DNA from: J027 sp034437655
GTDB lineage: Bacteria; Chloroflexota; Anaerolineae; Aggregatilineales; J027
Direction of reading: 5' to 3'
Assembly (NCBI GenBank): GCA_034437655.1
Contig: DAOTTU010000031.1
Location: forward strand, 10,259 to 74,258
DNA: 64,000 bases
The position numbers were made by a program, and so were the translations under genes. This document shows positions 17,875 through 26,426 of the stretch, one piece after another (position 1 is the first letter of the stretch; each line of letters opens with the position of its first letter). The notes below the pieces were generated by a model that made no database searches, had not been told where the DNA came from, and was given only the letters and a program-made list of their open reading frames with translations.

Positions 17875-19169
17875 GCGCATTTTTCAGGAATTTGCAGGGG
17901 ATAGTGGTTCTGGTTGCCATTCTCGGGATTGCTGCCTTCGTGTTGCTGGGTGATGACGAACCCACGCCGCAGACGTTTGTCTTGCCGAATGCGGCACAAC
18001 CGACGATTGCGCAACAACCGGCCTGGCAGTCTGCGCTGGAATCACGGATTGATAACTCGCTGACCCGTGTCCCTACTGAGGAAGTCCCTACGCTGGACTT
18101 TGTGCCACCGACGGCCAACATCCAAATTGACGCGCCGCTGGAAATTGTTGGGCTGACTGAAATCGCGGTGCAGCAGCTCCCAACCTCAACGCCGCCGCCG
18201 ACACTGCCTGGTGCTGACCCAACCGCCGCCAATGACGACCCGGTTTCGCGTAGCGGTTCAACCCCTGTTCCTAGCCCGACCGGGGTCGCGGTTGCTGCCA
18301 ACGACGGTTCAGCCGTTGAACAGTTCCAACTTCCACCTGAGCAGGTACCCTTAAGCCTGCATCCGTGGGATCATTTCGTGTTCCGCCGGCCAGTCGATGC
18401 CAGTGGCAATAGTGAATCGTTGTTTTACTATCCCTATGGCGCACGGTGGCAAAATACAACGCGAGTACATCATGGCATTGATATTCCGAATCCCATTGGT
18501 GAACAGGTGCTGGCGGCTGCGGATGGCGTCGTCTTTTATTCTGGGCGAGTCGAGCGCGAGGACGAGTTTGAGGGCATGGAACTGTACCCCTCGTATGGTA
18601 ATATCGTTGTGATTCAACACGACTTCGAGGTCGATGGTGAGCCGGTTTACACGCTATATGCGCATTTGCAAGCCCGCTCTGTGCAGACAGGTACTCGCGT
18701 TGAAATGGGTGATGTCATTGGCGTTGTCGGTAATACGGGCATTGTCACCGGGCCGCATGTTCATTTTGAGGTGCGGCATGGCGAAAACAGCTACTGGAAC
18801 ACCCGCAACCCGCTGTTGTGGATTGCCCCCTATATCAACCACGGGGTTATAGCCGGGCGCGTTGTGGATGCAGAAGGAAACTATATCGACGAGGTAACCG
18901 TGCAGCTAGCGCAGGGTGGCCGCACCCGCGACCGTACGGTGACCTATGCGCAGCCACGCGGGGGTGTCAATACACCTTATCGTGTTGTGCCAGACAATAA
19001 CCGCCAGGAAAACTTCGTCTTTGGGGATGTCCCGGCGGGGATGTATCAGGTGATTGTAACGGTCAATGGGCGCACATTTCGTCAAACCATTGAGGTTCGC
19101 CGTGCGATGGTGAATTGGATGCCAGAGTTTCGCATCAACCCACCGGCCTCAACACCAATTCCAGAATAG
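17871..19169 (+). CDS. M23 family metallopeptidase with CarboxypepD-like C-terminal domain
   Basis: This cell-wall endopeptidase (LytM/lysostaphin type) is 432 aa. It has a single N-terminal membrane anchor (about residues 9-27) and a long Pro/Thr-rich spacer to about residue 165. The M23 domain has HHGID (zinc ligands His200 and Asp204), YAHL (His265) and HVHFEV (His296, His298). All catalytic positions are present, so it should cleave peptidoglycan cross-bridges. From about residue 325 a beta-sandwich resembling carboxypeptidase regulatory/CNA-B domains follows (AGRVVDAEGNYI ... GMYQVIVTVNG). It overlaps the preceding propeller gene by four bases, which suggests a joint envelope function. 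Confidence 0.88.
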   Translation: MSAFFRNLQGIVVLVAILGIAAFVLLGDDEPTPQTFVLPNAAQPTIAQQPAWQSALESRIDNSLTRVPTEEVPTLDFVPPTANIQIDAPLEIVGLTEIAVQQLPTSTPPPTLPGADPTAANDDPVSRSGSTPVPSPTGVAVAANDGSAVEQFQLPPEQVPLSLHPWDHFVFRRPVDASGNSESLFYYPYGARWQNTTRVHHGIDIPNPIGEQVLAAADGVVFYSGRVEREDEFEGMELYPSYGNIVVIQHDFEVDGEPVYTLYAHLQARSVQTGTRVEMGDVIGVVGNTGIVTGPHVHFEVRHGENSYWNTRNPLLWIAPYINHGVIAGRVVDAEGNYIDEVTVQLAQGGRTRDRTVTYAQPRGGVNTPYRVVPDNNRQENFVFGDVPAGMYQVIVTVNGRTFRQTIEVRRAMVNWMPEFRINPPASTPIPE

Positions 19170-19258
19170 GCGTTGAAGTTAACCGCGTGTTGGCATGAAA
19201 AACAGCGTGAAAGCAGCATAACAGCAATATGTGCCTTGCCTACGCTCAACTTACCCTA

Positions 19259-19287
19259 TTGCACTGTATGGTGGCTTTAGCTACACT
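19259..19287 (+). promoter_or_regulatory. Candidate promoter for the PPC-domain protein
   Basis: TTGCAC (19259-19264), a 17-base spacer and TACACT (19282-19287). An AGGAGGAAC ribosome binding site follows directly before the ATG at 19332. Confidence 0.45.
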
Positions 19288-19331
19288 TTGCCACGATTTA
19301 AACGTATGAAATAAACTTCTCAGGAGGAACA

Positions 19332-21497
19332 ATGCAAGCGCCTATCGTGCGACGCATTGCTATAGTGACGACATTGCTACTGGCTTTCGGTCTGGTATTA
19401 ACGTCGTTGACTTATGCGCAGGACGGCCCGCGTCAACTGACCCCCGGTGAGCCAGTAACGGGCACCCTGAGTACTGATAATTTTGCAGAAAGCTATGTTT
19501 TTGCGGCGTCGGCCGGTGACACGATTACCCTCCGTGCTACCACAACTGCTGACGATCTTTCACTATCCTTATTACTGACTGACCCGGATGGTAGCCTTAG
19601 CTCGGCAACGGGTGACGAGGCTGCGATTATCTCCAATACAACGCTGGAAGTTGACGGTGCCTATGTGGTGACGGTACTGCGCTCTTCAGGTGCTGATGGT
19701 GAGGGCGAAGGTGACTATACCCTGAGCCTTGTTGGCCAGATCACACCGCCGGATGAAGGCGAAGATACTGCCAGCGCAAACAATACCCCCCCAGTTGTGT
19801 TCAGCGGCAACGACACCTTTATTTCGCTGAATAATGGCGGTGTTGACTTCTCCCTCGAATGGTTTGCACCCGTTGACCTTGACCTTGAGGTGCGTGACCC
19901 GGTTGGTGGGGCGCTGTTCTTCGATAACCTGAGCGTGTCTAGCGGCGGTCAGCACGATGGTAACGTGAACAACCTGTGTGAAGATGCTGTTGAAAGCCCG
20001 GTCGAAACGGCGCTATGGCCGCAGGGTTTTGTGCCGGCTGGCAGCTACGAAGTGATTATCTACTACCAGAATCCGTGCGCAACGGGCGGCCCGCAGACTT
20101 TTGAACTTGCGGCCAGTGTTGATAATGAAGATACTGCGACGATTTCGGGTGTGCTGAATCCCGGTCAGCGCTATCTGGCACGTGTTGAGATTGATGCTAC
20201 CGGGGCATGGACATTGTTCAACGGTGGTGTTGACACGGGCGCGTTGGACCTCTCGCGTGTGGCAGAACCCATCGACGCTGAAATTGGGCAATCCTACACC
20301 GGGAATATCAGCAATGATAAACCCAAAGACGCTTATATCTTCCAGGGCACTGCTGGTCAGGCGGTCGAAATCTCTATGACCGCGACATCGGGCAGTCTGG
20401 ATACGTTGGTGATCTTGCAAGACCCCACCGGCCAGAGCCTCGCCAGCAATGACGACCTTGACGTTGGCATTACGAATTCTTTGATCACTGCCACATTGCC
20501 GAGCAATGGTGAATATACCGTTTTGGCGACCCGTTATGGACAGGTCATCGGTGGGACAGAAGGCGACTACACGCTGACCATCGGCACCCCGGCTCAGGTT
20601 GTGGCCGCACCAGATGCCGACACAGGTGACACAGGCGTGACAGCAACCCAGCCTGCGACCACCAACATCGCCGGGCCGCCACAGGGTAGCATTGAAGTGC
20701 GGCTTGATTGGGCGACCAACGCTGACCTCCAGCTACTGGTACGTGAACCGGGGCAGGGCGAAACGATCTTTGACGATAACCCCAGTGGCTTCTCTGGCGG
20801 TATTCTGGATCAAAATTTCGTTGGTAATCGCAACTGCGATAACACCACGACCTCTCCGACATCCTATATCTACTGGCCAGTGAACCGTGACCCCGCTGTG
20901 GGTACCTATGAAGTTGAAATCTGGTTCCAGAACGATTGCGACGATCCACGACCAGTAACCTTTGATCTGTCGATTGAAATTGAGGGGCAACTCCTCGCTC
21001 CGCCGGGGGCTACCAGCACCGTGACGAATACCGCTACTCAAGAAGGTAACCGTTACATGATTACGTTTGTGTATGACCCGGCCGGCGGCTTTGTGTTGGG
21101 GGATGGTGGGTTCTTCCAGATGAACAGCCCCAATACGCTCAACTATGGTGCTGAACTGCCAACTGCCCAGACGATCACGATTGATGTGCCCATCACAGGA
21201 CAGATTACGCAGGAGCAACGCTTCATTGTGTATGCGTTCGAAGGGCGCAGCGGTGACCGTATCAGCATTTCGATGAATCGACTCAACGGTACGCTTGACC
21301 CGGCGCTGTTTTTGCTCGACCCTAACGGCGTTCCACTCGACAATAACGACGATATTGATCCCGGTGAAATAACGGACTCGCTGATTGACGACATCACGCT
21401 TCAGGTGGACGGTACCTATTTCATCATTGCGACCCATTATGGCTTGCAATATGGCGCTACCGAAGGTGACTTCCAACTGTTGGTGTCTGGACTGTAG
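19332..21497 (+). CDS. Secreted PPC-domain repeat protein
   Basis: This 721-residue exported protein has a signal peptide (cleavage likely after TYAQ) and no membrane anchor. It is built from beta-sandwich modules: a PPC domain (about 35-140), a YfaP-like domain starting FSLEWFAPVDLDLEVRDPVG (about 165-275), a PPC domain (about 310-415), a second YfaP-like domain with VRLDWATNADLQLLVREPG (about 450-590), and a third PPC domain (about 610-720). The YfaP-plus-PPC pair is therefore duplicated, and each YfaP copy keeps the same cysteines and the FQN(D/P)C-type ending. PPC domains usually accompany secreted peptidases, but no catalytic domain is present. It is probably an extracellular adhesive or matrix protein. 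Confidence 0.75.
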   Translation: MQAPIVRRIAIVTTLLLAFGLVLTSLTYAQDGPRQLTPGEPVTGTLSTDNFAESYVFAASAGDTITLRATTTADDLSLSLLLTDPDGSLSSATGDEAAIISNTTLEVDGAYVVTVLRSSGADGEGEGDYTLSLVGQITPPDEGEDTASANNTPPVVFSGNDTFISLNNGGVDFSLEWFAPVDLDLEVRDPVGGALFFDNLSVSSGGQHDGNVNNLCEDAVESPVETALWPQGFVPAGSYEVIIYYQNPCATGGPQTFELAASVDNEDTATISGVLNPGQRYLARVEIDATGAWTLFNGGVDTGALDLSRVAEPIDAEIGQSYTGNISNDKPKDAYIFQGTAGQAVEISMTATSGSLDTLVILQDPTGQSLASNDDLDVGITNSLITATLPSNGEYTVLATRYGQVIGGTEGDYTLTIGTPAQVVAAPDADTGDTGVTATQPATTNIAGPPQGSIEVRLDWATNADLQLLVREPGQGETIFDDNPSGFSGGILDQNFVGNRNCDNTTTSPTSYIYWPVNRDPAVGTYEVEIWFQNDCDDPRPVTFDLSIEIEGQLLAPPGATSTVTNTATQEGNRYMITFVYDPAGGFVLGDGGFFQMNSPNTLNYGAELPTAQTITIDVPITGQITQEQRFIVYAFEGRSGDRISISMNRLNGTLDPALFLLDPNGVPLDNNDDIDPGEITDSLIDDITLQVDGTYFIIATHYGLQYGATEGDFQLLVSGL

Positions 21498-21544
21498 GTA
21501 CTACTGACACAATAGTCGCGCACCGACAAGTTACAATGCCCCAC

Positions 21545-21577
21545 AGAAAGCGCCTCTTAGCAGGCGTTTTCTCTGTT
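21545..21577 (+). terminator. Intrinsic terminator after the PPC-domain gene
   Basis: The stem AAAGCGCCT / AGGCGTTTT (21547-21555 and 21562-21570) with a six-base loop runs into a T-rich tail about 50 bases after the stop codon. Confidence 0.75.
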
Positions 21578-21616
21578 TAGCAGACAAAATGCAACGTACA
21601 AATACCAGCCCAAATA

Positions 21617-21830
21617 TGCTATACTGACGTAGGAGAGGTCATATCTTCTGGCAAAAATACTGACCTTGACAAACGCCTTCGCCATCGTGAAATCAACGGG
21701 TATGGGCAGCCTACCTGGACGGGGCTAACGCCTTCGTGTTGTCGCCTTCACCTTTTGTCGGAAAGGCGGTCAACGAACCTCAACCCTTCAACAGGGGAGC
21801 GTTATCAGAGAGAACGTATCAATCTTTTCT
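21617..21830 (+). other. Structured region upstream of recA, possible small RNA
   Basis: An extended -10 (TGCTATACT, 21617-21625) opens a stretch with no good reading frame. It contains a hairpin AGGTCA/TGACCT, a second imperfect stem (GTTG..CGCCTT pairing with AAGGCGG..CAAC, about 21737-21775) and a 10-base direct repeat AACGCCTTCG (21672-21681 and 21727-21736). It ends in pyrimidine-rich sequence just before the recA promoter. It fits none of the RNA families I can recall (tmRNA, RNase P, SRP, 6S signatures not found). It could be a small RNA or simply a second recA leader. Confidence 0.25.
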
Positions 21831-21836
21831 TCTGCC

Positions 21837-21880
21837 TTGATTTTCACGGTGGCGACAGGTATAGTTAGAACATATGTTCT
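21837..21880 (+). promoter_or_regulatory. recA promoter with LexA (SOS) box
   Basis: TTGATT (21837-21842), a 17-base spacer and TATAGT (21860-21865) are followed immediately by the perfect palindrome AGAACATATGTTCT (21867-21880). The palindrome matches the Gram-positive LexA/DinR consensus GAAC-N4-GTTC. It covers the expected transcription start, so LexA binding would block initiation and DNA damage would release it. Confidence 0.85.
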
Positions 21881-21901
21881 TACCTCATGAGGGCCCCTCC
21901 A

Positions 21902-23002
21902 ATGGCAAAACGGAAATCAAAGAAAAAAACGGAAGCGCTTGAAGATATTCAAGATAGCGAAAAGCAGAAAAAAGTCATCGAAGCGACGATTGCTGAACTA
22001 GAAAAACGCTTTGGTGAAAATACCGTCATGCGGCTCGGTGATGCTGACCATATCATCAATATTGACGTTATTCCGACCGGGTCACTGGCAGTGGACCTTG
22101 CACTTGGTATTGGGGGTATTCCGCGTGGTCGTGTGACCGAAATCTACGGGCCAGAAAGTTCGGGGAAAACGACACTATGCCTTAGCGTGATTGCTGAAGC
22201 ACAAAAACTTGATGGCACCGCTGCATTTGTGGATATGGAACACGCGCTGGACCCCCTCTATGCTGAATCTATCGGCGTAGATATTGACAACCTCTACGTT
22301 TCACAACCAGACACAGGCGAACAGGCACTCGACATCGTTGAAGCGTTGATTCGCTCCGGTGCAATGGATATTGTGGTGCTGGACAGCGTTGCGGCGCTGG
22401 TGCCTCGTGCTGAAATTGAGGGTGAGATGGGGCAGTCGCACGTGGGGTTGCAGGCCCGCTTGATGAGCCAGGCCCTGCGCAAGATTTCAGGCGCGATTCA
22501 GCAAACCAATACTGCAATGCTCTTTACCAACCAGCTTCGCGAGAAAGTCGGCGTGATGTTTGGTAATCCTGAAACAACGTCCGGCGGCCGGGCATTGAAG
22601 TTCTATTCAAGCGTACGCCTTGACATCCGGCGCATTCAGTCGATTAAACAGGGTACAGACATCGTTGGGAACCGCACCCGTGTGAAAGTCACCAAGAATA
22701 AAGTCGCACCACCTTTCCGGCAAGCTGAGTTTGATATTATGTATGGCGAAGGCTTCAGCAAAGCCGGTGATATTCTGGACCTGGGCACTGATTTGGGCAT
22801 TATAGAAAAGCGTGGTGCGTTCTATCGCTACAACGATGGCTTGATTGGGCAAGGGCGCGAAAACGCGAAGGTTTATCTGAACGAAAACCCGGAGTTATTG
22901 TTTGAACTGGAAATGCTCATTCGCGAAGCGGCTGAGGTGAATGTTCCGGTGCGCTCTGCAGATGATGATGAGGCTGACGATACCCCGGCAGATGACGAGT
23001 AA
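21902..23002 (+). CDS. recA: Recombinase RecA
   Basis: This DNA strand-exchange protein and LexA co-protease is about 366 aa. It has Walker A GPESSGKTT, Walker B IVVLDSVAALVPRAEIEGEMG, and the L2/ATP-sensing region FTNQLREKVGVMFGNPETTSGGRALKF split around the conserved glycines. An acidic C-terminal tail (DDDEADDTPADDE) is usual for the family. An ATG 15 bases upstream (21887) is also in frame, but GAGGG at 21889-21893 is correctly placed for ATG 21902. It is controlled by the LexA box just upstream and followed by its own terminator. Confidence 0.97.
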   Translation: MAKRKSKKKTEALEDIQDSEKQKKVIEATIAELEKRFGENTVMRLGDADHIINIDVIPTGSLAVDLALGIGGIPRGRVTEIYGPESSGKTTLCLSVIAEAQKLDGTAAFVDMEHALDPLYAESIGVDIDNLYVSQPDTGEQALDIVEALIRSGAMDIVVLDSVAALVPRAEIEGEMGQSHVGLQARLMSQALRKISGAIQQTNTAMLFTNQLREKVGVMFGNPETTSGGRALKFYSSVRLDIRRIQSIKQGTDIVGNRTRVKVTKNKVAPPFRQAEFDIMYGEGFSKAGDILDLGTDLGIIEKRGAFYRYNDGLIGQGRENAKVYLNENPELLFELEMLIREAAEVNVPVRSADDDEADDTPADDE

Positions 23003-23060
23003 AGCAACCAGCGGCAAGTGTTAACATTTATGAACATCCTCCATAACTGCCCGACAGCAT

Positions 23061-23083
23061 ACGCCCCCACGGGCGTTTTGTTG
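23061..23083 (+). terminator. Intrinsic terminator of recA
   Basis: ACGCCC (23061-23066), a CCAC loop, GGGCGT (23071-23076), then TTTGTTGT, about 60 bases after the recA stop. Confidence 0.7.
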
Positions 23084-23106
23084 TATTTGATATAGTGTAC
23101 GAAAGT

Positions 23107-23135
23107 TTTTCGAGAACCGCGGCATCGTCTATACT
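23107..23135 (+). promoter_or_regulatory. Candidate promoter for the DsbA-like pair
   Basis: A clear -10 TATACT (23130-23135) stands 17 bases after a weak -35 TTTTCG (23107-23112), about 45 bases before the first DsbA-like start. Confidence 0.4.
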
Positions 23136-23181
23136 GAAGCTGTAGTGGAAAAGAACAACAACAGAGTGGGAATTTGAAAAT

Positions 23182-24117
23182 ATGTCTGACTTGAAAACAA
23201 AATTGCTTGCCGATGTGGAACGCAATTCCGCACCAGCGCGCCGATACAATCTGCCGATGTTGCTCATGCTCTCGGTGGTAGGGGGACTGGCATTGTTGCT
23301 GAGTGCGGTATTCCTGTTCGGCTCAGATGATAACAACGTCGCTGTGGCGGGTGAGCAGCCTGCGCATGGCTTTATGGACGTTCGCCCGGACATGCAAACG
23401 ACTGCGACTCTCGGCGCAATCCTGAATACACAGGTACCAGATGGCGACGCGCGTGCGACGCTGGATGCGGCTATCCAGACGGAAATTGACGCGGCTGTGC
23501 AGGCGACCTTTATCGCCTTAACCCCAACTGCAACGCTGCCACCGACTGCTGCTCCTATCGACACAACCTTTACCGAGGATAATCCTACATTGGGTCCTGA
23601 AGACGCCCCGATTACGATTGTCGAATTCTCGGACTATTTCTGTGGTTTTTGTGGGCGTTTCCATTCGCAGACCTTACAACCCCTGTTGGACCACTATGGC
23701 GATCTGGTGCGTTTTGTCTATCGTGAATATCCGATCATCGGTGGGCAACAGAGCGCTGATGTGGGTGCGGCGGCACAATGTGCAGGTTTTCAGGGCAAGT
23801 ACTGGGAATTTTCTGACCTGATTTGGGAGAACCGCACCAGTCCGGAACGCCCGGCAATTGACGGTAATCTGCTCACTGAATGGGCCAATGAAGTCGAACT
23901 GGACTTTGATGAGTTCGCTACCTGTATCGAAGAAGGGCGCGGCTTTGAAATTGTCTTAGCCGACTTTGAAGCTGGTCGTGACTACGAAATCACCGGAACG
24001 CCAACCTTTTTCATCAACGGGGTGCGTTTTGTCGGCGCGCAACCGCTCGAAAACTTCCAGAACATTATTGACGCTGAGTTGCGTGAACTGGGCATTGAGC
24101 CACCACCGCGCAGCTAG
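23182..24117 (+). CDS. DsbA-family thiol oxidoreductase, membrane-anchored
   Basis: This 311-residue thioredoxin-fold protein has one N-terminal transmembrane anchor (about 24-46), an Ala/Thr/Pro-rich stalk and a DsbA-like domain from about residue 130. The active site is CGFC (Cys154-Cys157), the cis-proline loop is TGTPTFFING, and two more cysteines (in AAQCAGF and FATCIEE) may form a structural bridge. It should make or shuffle disulfides outside the cytoplasmic membrane. A paralogue follows 33 bases later on the same strand, and a VKOR gene that could reoxidise it lies 2.3 kb downstream. Confidence 0.88.
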   Translation: MSDLKTKLLADVERNSAPARRYNLPMLLMLSVVGGLALLLSAVFLFGSDDNNVAVAGEQPAHGFMDVRPDMQTTATLGAILNTQVPDGDARATLDAAIQTEIDAAVQATFIALTPTATLPPTAAPIDTTFTEDNPTLGPEDAPITIVEFSDYFCGFCGRFHSQTLQPLLDHYGDLVRFVYREYPIIGGQQSADVGAAAQCAGFQGKYWEFSDLIWENRTSPERPAIDGNLLTEWANEVELDFDEFATCIEEGRGFEIVLADFEAGRDYEITGTPTFFINGVRFVGAQPLENFQNIIDAELRELGIEPPPRS

Positions 24118-24150
24118 TCAGCGAGGATATAGATTAAGGTAAGCTGTCCC

Positions 24151-24924
24151 TTGCCAGAGCAAGCATCACCGCCACAGGCGAACAACCTGACACTTGTCAT
24201 AACGGCAGGTGTTTTTTTCGCGCTGGGTTTTCTAATTGCCTATGTGCTATTTGTTGAAGATGGTCTGCGCAGCTCTGAAGACACAGAACAACGGGTTATG
24301 GATGCCGTGCAAGGTACCTTTACTGCGTTAACACCCAGCCCCACGCCTCACCCTACAGCCGTACCTGTCGAGCAGACCTACACGGATGAAAACCCGCTAC
24401 AGGGAAACGCTGATGCGCCGGTGATGATGGTTGAGTTTGCGTCGTATACCTGTGAATTTTGTGGTGCGTTTCGCCGTGAAGTATTACCAGCGCTACAACA
24501 GCATTATGGCGACCTGTTGGCCTTTGTCTCGCGAGATTTCCCACGTGGCAACGTAGAATTTCAATTGAATGTGGCGGCGGCCTGTGCCCAACAACAGGAT
24601 GCCTTCTGGGTATATACCAATCAATTCTGGATGAATCAGGTGGTGCGTCAACCGCTTGACATCTTTGAAGAAACAACGCTACTGACATTTGCTGATGCTG
24701 TTGATCTTGATACAGATGCTTTCGCCACCTGCCTGGACGACACTGCTACGTTTGCGGCCGTACAGCGCGATTTGAGTGCTGGCCGCCGATTTGGTGTTGT
24801 TGCGACACCTACATTTTTTATTAACGGTCAACGGGTGCTTGGATCGTTGCCATTTGAAGCGTATGCAGACATCATTGATGCTGAGCTTGAAGCGCAGGGT
24901 ATCACACCGCCGCCGCGTTTGTGA
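24151..24924 (+). CDS. Second DsbA-family thiol oxidoreductase
   Basis: This 257-residue paralogue of the preceding protein has a TM anchor (about 13-35), a short Pro/Thr stalk, active site CEFC (Cys101-Cys104), cis-proline loop VATPTFFINGQRV and the same PPPR C terminus. Both proteins repeat the phrase TxxNPxxGxxDAPxxxVEF before the active site, so they arose by tandem duplication. The CEFC dipeptide differs from CGFC, which usually changes redox potential and suggests divided roles. The start is TTG 24151 with a weak upstream AAGGT, and translation may be coupled to the first gene. Confidence 0.85.
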   Translation: MPEQASPPQANNLTLVITAGVFFALGFLIAYVLFVEDGLRSSEDTEQRVMDAVQGTFTALTPSPTPHPTAVPVEQTYTDENPLQGNADAPVMMVEFASYTCEFCGAFRREVLPALQQHYGDLLAFVSRDFPRGNVEFQLNVAAACAQQQDAFWVYTNQFWMNQVVRQPLDIFEETTLLTFADAVDLDTDAFATCLDDTATFAAVQRDLSAGRRFGVVATPTFFINGQRVLGSLPFEAYADIIDAELEAQGITPPPRL

Positions 24925-25079
24925 CTTGTGTGCATTGGGTTACGCGCTATACTGTGTTACGATGAAGTTGGGAATAGATTGAAATGGTGTTATGTTCCGA
25001 ATAATTTAGTTCATCATGTGACATCCATTGTATTGTATTCCTAATTGTGATAAATGGTGCATGTACCACAGATCGGGCA

Positions 25080-25109
25080 TTGCCAAAGCGTGGATCGCAA
25101 CGTTATAAT
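25080..25109 (+). promoter_or_regulatory. Promoter for the S1-domain gene
   Basis: TTGCCA (25080-25085), an 18-base spacer and perfect TATAAT (25104-25109), followed by the GAGGAG ribosome binding site at 25132-25137. A second TATACT lies further upstream near 24950, at the end of the previous gene. Confidence 0.65.
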
Positions 25110-25148
25110 TTGCCCGTATTTGTGCATGTTTGAGGAGTAAATTTACAG

Positions 25149-26285
25149 ATGGCAAGCGACGCAGTAGAAAAGATGGAAGACCCGCAAAACACTGCGGAGA
25201 ATGAAACCGCGACCCCCGACGCGGCTACACCTTCCAACGGTGAAAACGATGCACCGCCAACCGAGCCCGTCGCAGAGGCAACGGAGCCGGCTGAAAGCAT
25301 CGCTGCACCTGGTGCTGATTCTGCTGACACGGTTGCCGATGCTACTGAGTCGAGTGAGGATACGGTGGACGATGCCGCAGCCTCTGAAACTGTTGAGACT
25401 GGTGACGTAACGGAAGCTGACGCCGCCACGCAGGAAGACACCCCCGACCTGGTGGCTGAGGTGGCTGAAGAAGCAGAAGCCGTTGAAGAAGAAACGGCAG
25501 AAGCGATTGAAGATAAGGTGATTGAGGCGTCTACAGAATCGACGGTAGAAGCAGCCCCTGAATCGACAGAAGGCGAGGATGCTGTGGTTGCCGAAGACGA
25601 TGGTCCCAAAACTATTGCTGACATTCAACTGAAGCAGGAAATCCACGGTAAAGTGGTGAAAACCACGCTTGGTGGTGCTTTTGTTGATTTTGGGATTGAT
25701 GTGCTGGGCTTTTTGCACATTTCACAGCTCAGTGAAAACCCGATTAAGAATGTCACTGACGTTGTGGAAGAAGGTGCTGACGTTACGGCCTACGTACTCG
25801 GGATCAAGCATTCTGAAGGGCGCGTTTCGCTGAGTTTGTTGAAGCCACCCGCATTATTGTGGTCCGAACTGGCAGCAATGGTCAATGAAACCGTAACGGG
25901 TGAAGTTAAGCGCATCGAGAAATTTGGTGCCTTTGTAGATATTGGTGCAGAACGCGATGGCTTGATCCATGTGTCGGAATTGTCCGACGAGTATGTTGGG
26001 TCGCCTGAATCTGTGGTTAGCATCGGTGAACAGGTTACGGCCCGCATCATCAATGTTGATACCCGCAAGAAGCAGGTTGACTTGAGTATCAAAGCGCTGA
26101 ATGTTCCCGTCATTGAGGAAGAAGAAGAGGACGAGGAAGAATCAGTCACTGCGATGGAACTGGCAATGCGTAAGGCTATGGACCGCGACAAGAAGAAGAA
26201 CCGCCGCAAGAAAAGTCGTGGTCGGCGCAACGAACAGGCCGACATCATCGCCCGTACACTACAAGCACAGCGCGACAATAAGTAA
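25149..26285 (+). CDS. S1 RNA-binding domain protein (ribosomal protein S1-like)
   Basis: This 378-residue protein consists of a highly acidic, Ala/Glu/Thr-rich disordered N-terminal half (about 1-150), two S1 OB-fold domains (about 159-230 and 246-316) and a Lys/Arg-rich C-terminal stretch (DKKKNRRKKSRGRR). The second S1 domain is the more typical, with GEVKRIEKFGAFVDIG and DGLIHVSELS. It probably binds mRNA or the ribosome in the cytoplasm. Classical S1 has four to six repeats, so whether this is the cell's S1 or an accessory factor is open. It has its own promoter and a strong terminator. Confidence 0.85.
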   Translation: MASDAVEKMEDPQNTAENETATPDAATPSNGENDAPPTEPVAEATEPAESIAAPGADSADTVADATESSEDTVDDAAASETVETGDVTEADAATQEDTPDLVAEVAEEAEAVEEETAEAIEDKVIEASTESTVEAAPESTEGEDAVVAEDDGPKTIADIQLKQEIHGKVVKTTLGGAFVDFGIDVLGFLHISQLSENPIKNVTDVVEEGADVTAYVLGIKHSEGRVSLSLLKPPALLWSELAAMVNETVTGEVKRIEKFGAFVDIGAERDGLIHVSELSDEYVGSPESVVSIGEQVTARIINVDTRKKQVDLSIKALNVPVIEEEEEDEEESVTAMELAMRKAMDRDKKKNRRKKSRGRRNEQADIIARTLQAQRDNK

Positions 26286-26343
26286 GTATAGCAAAACATC
26301 AACTGTAGCGTCGATTCAAGGCGCTACCCCTATTTGAAATGCG

Positions 26344-26376
26344 AAAACCCCTGCACAGAGAGGTGAGGGGTTTTTT
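26344..26376 (+). terminator. Intrinsic terminator between S1-domain gene and VKOR
   Basis: AAAACCCCT (26344-26352) pairs with AGGGGTTTT (26366-26374) and ends in six Ts. The stem begins with four As, so it can also work on the minus strand for the convergent VKOR gene. Confidence 0.85.
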
Positions 26377-26426
26377 GTGTTCTATCTGGTATGGTTATTC
26401 TGTTGTTTGGTGGCTGGTGGGGGTGC

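Noticed and set aside
20733..21476. 247-codon minus-strand open frame inside the PPC-repeat gene
   Set aside because: The sense gene has a signal peptide and repeated domains over the same bases; the antisense product has no recognisable features.
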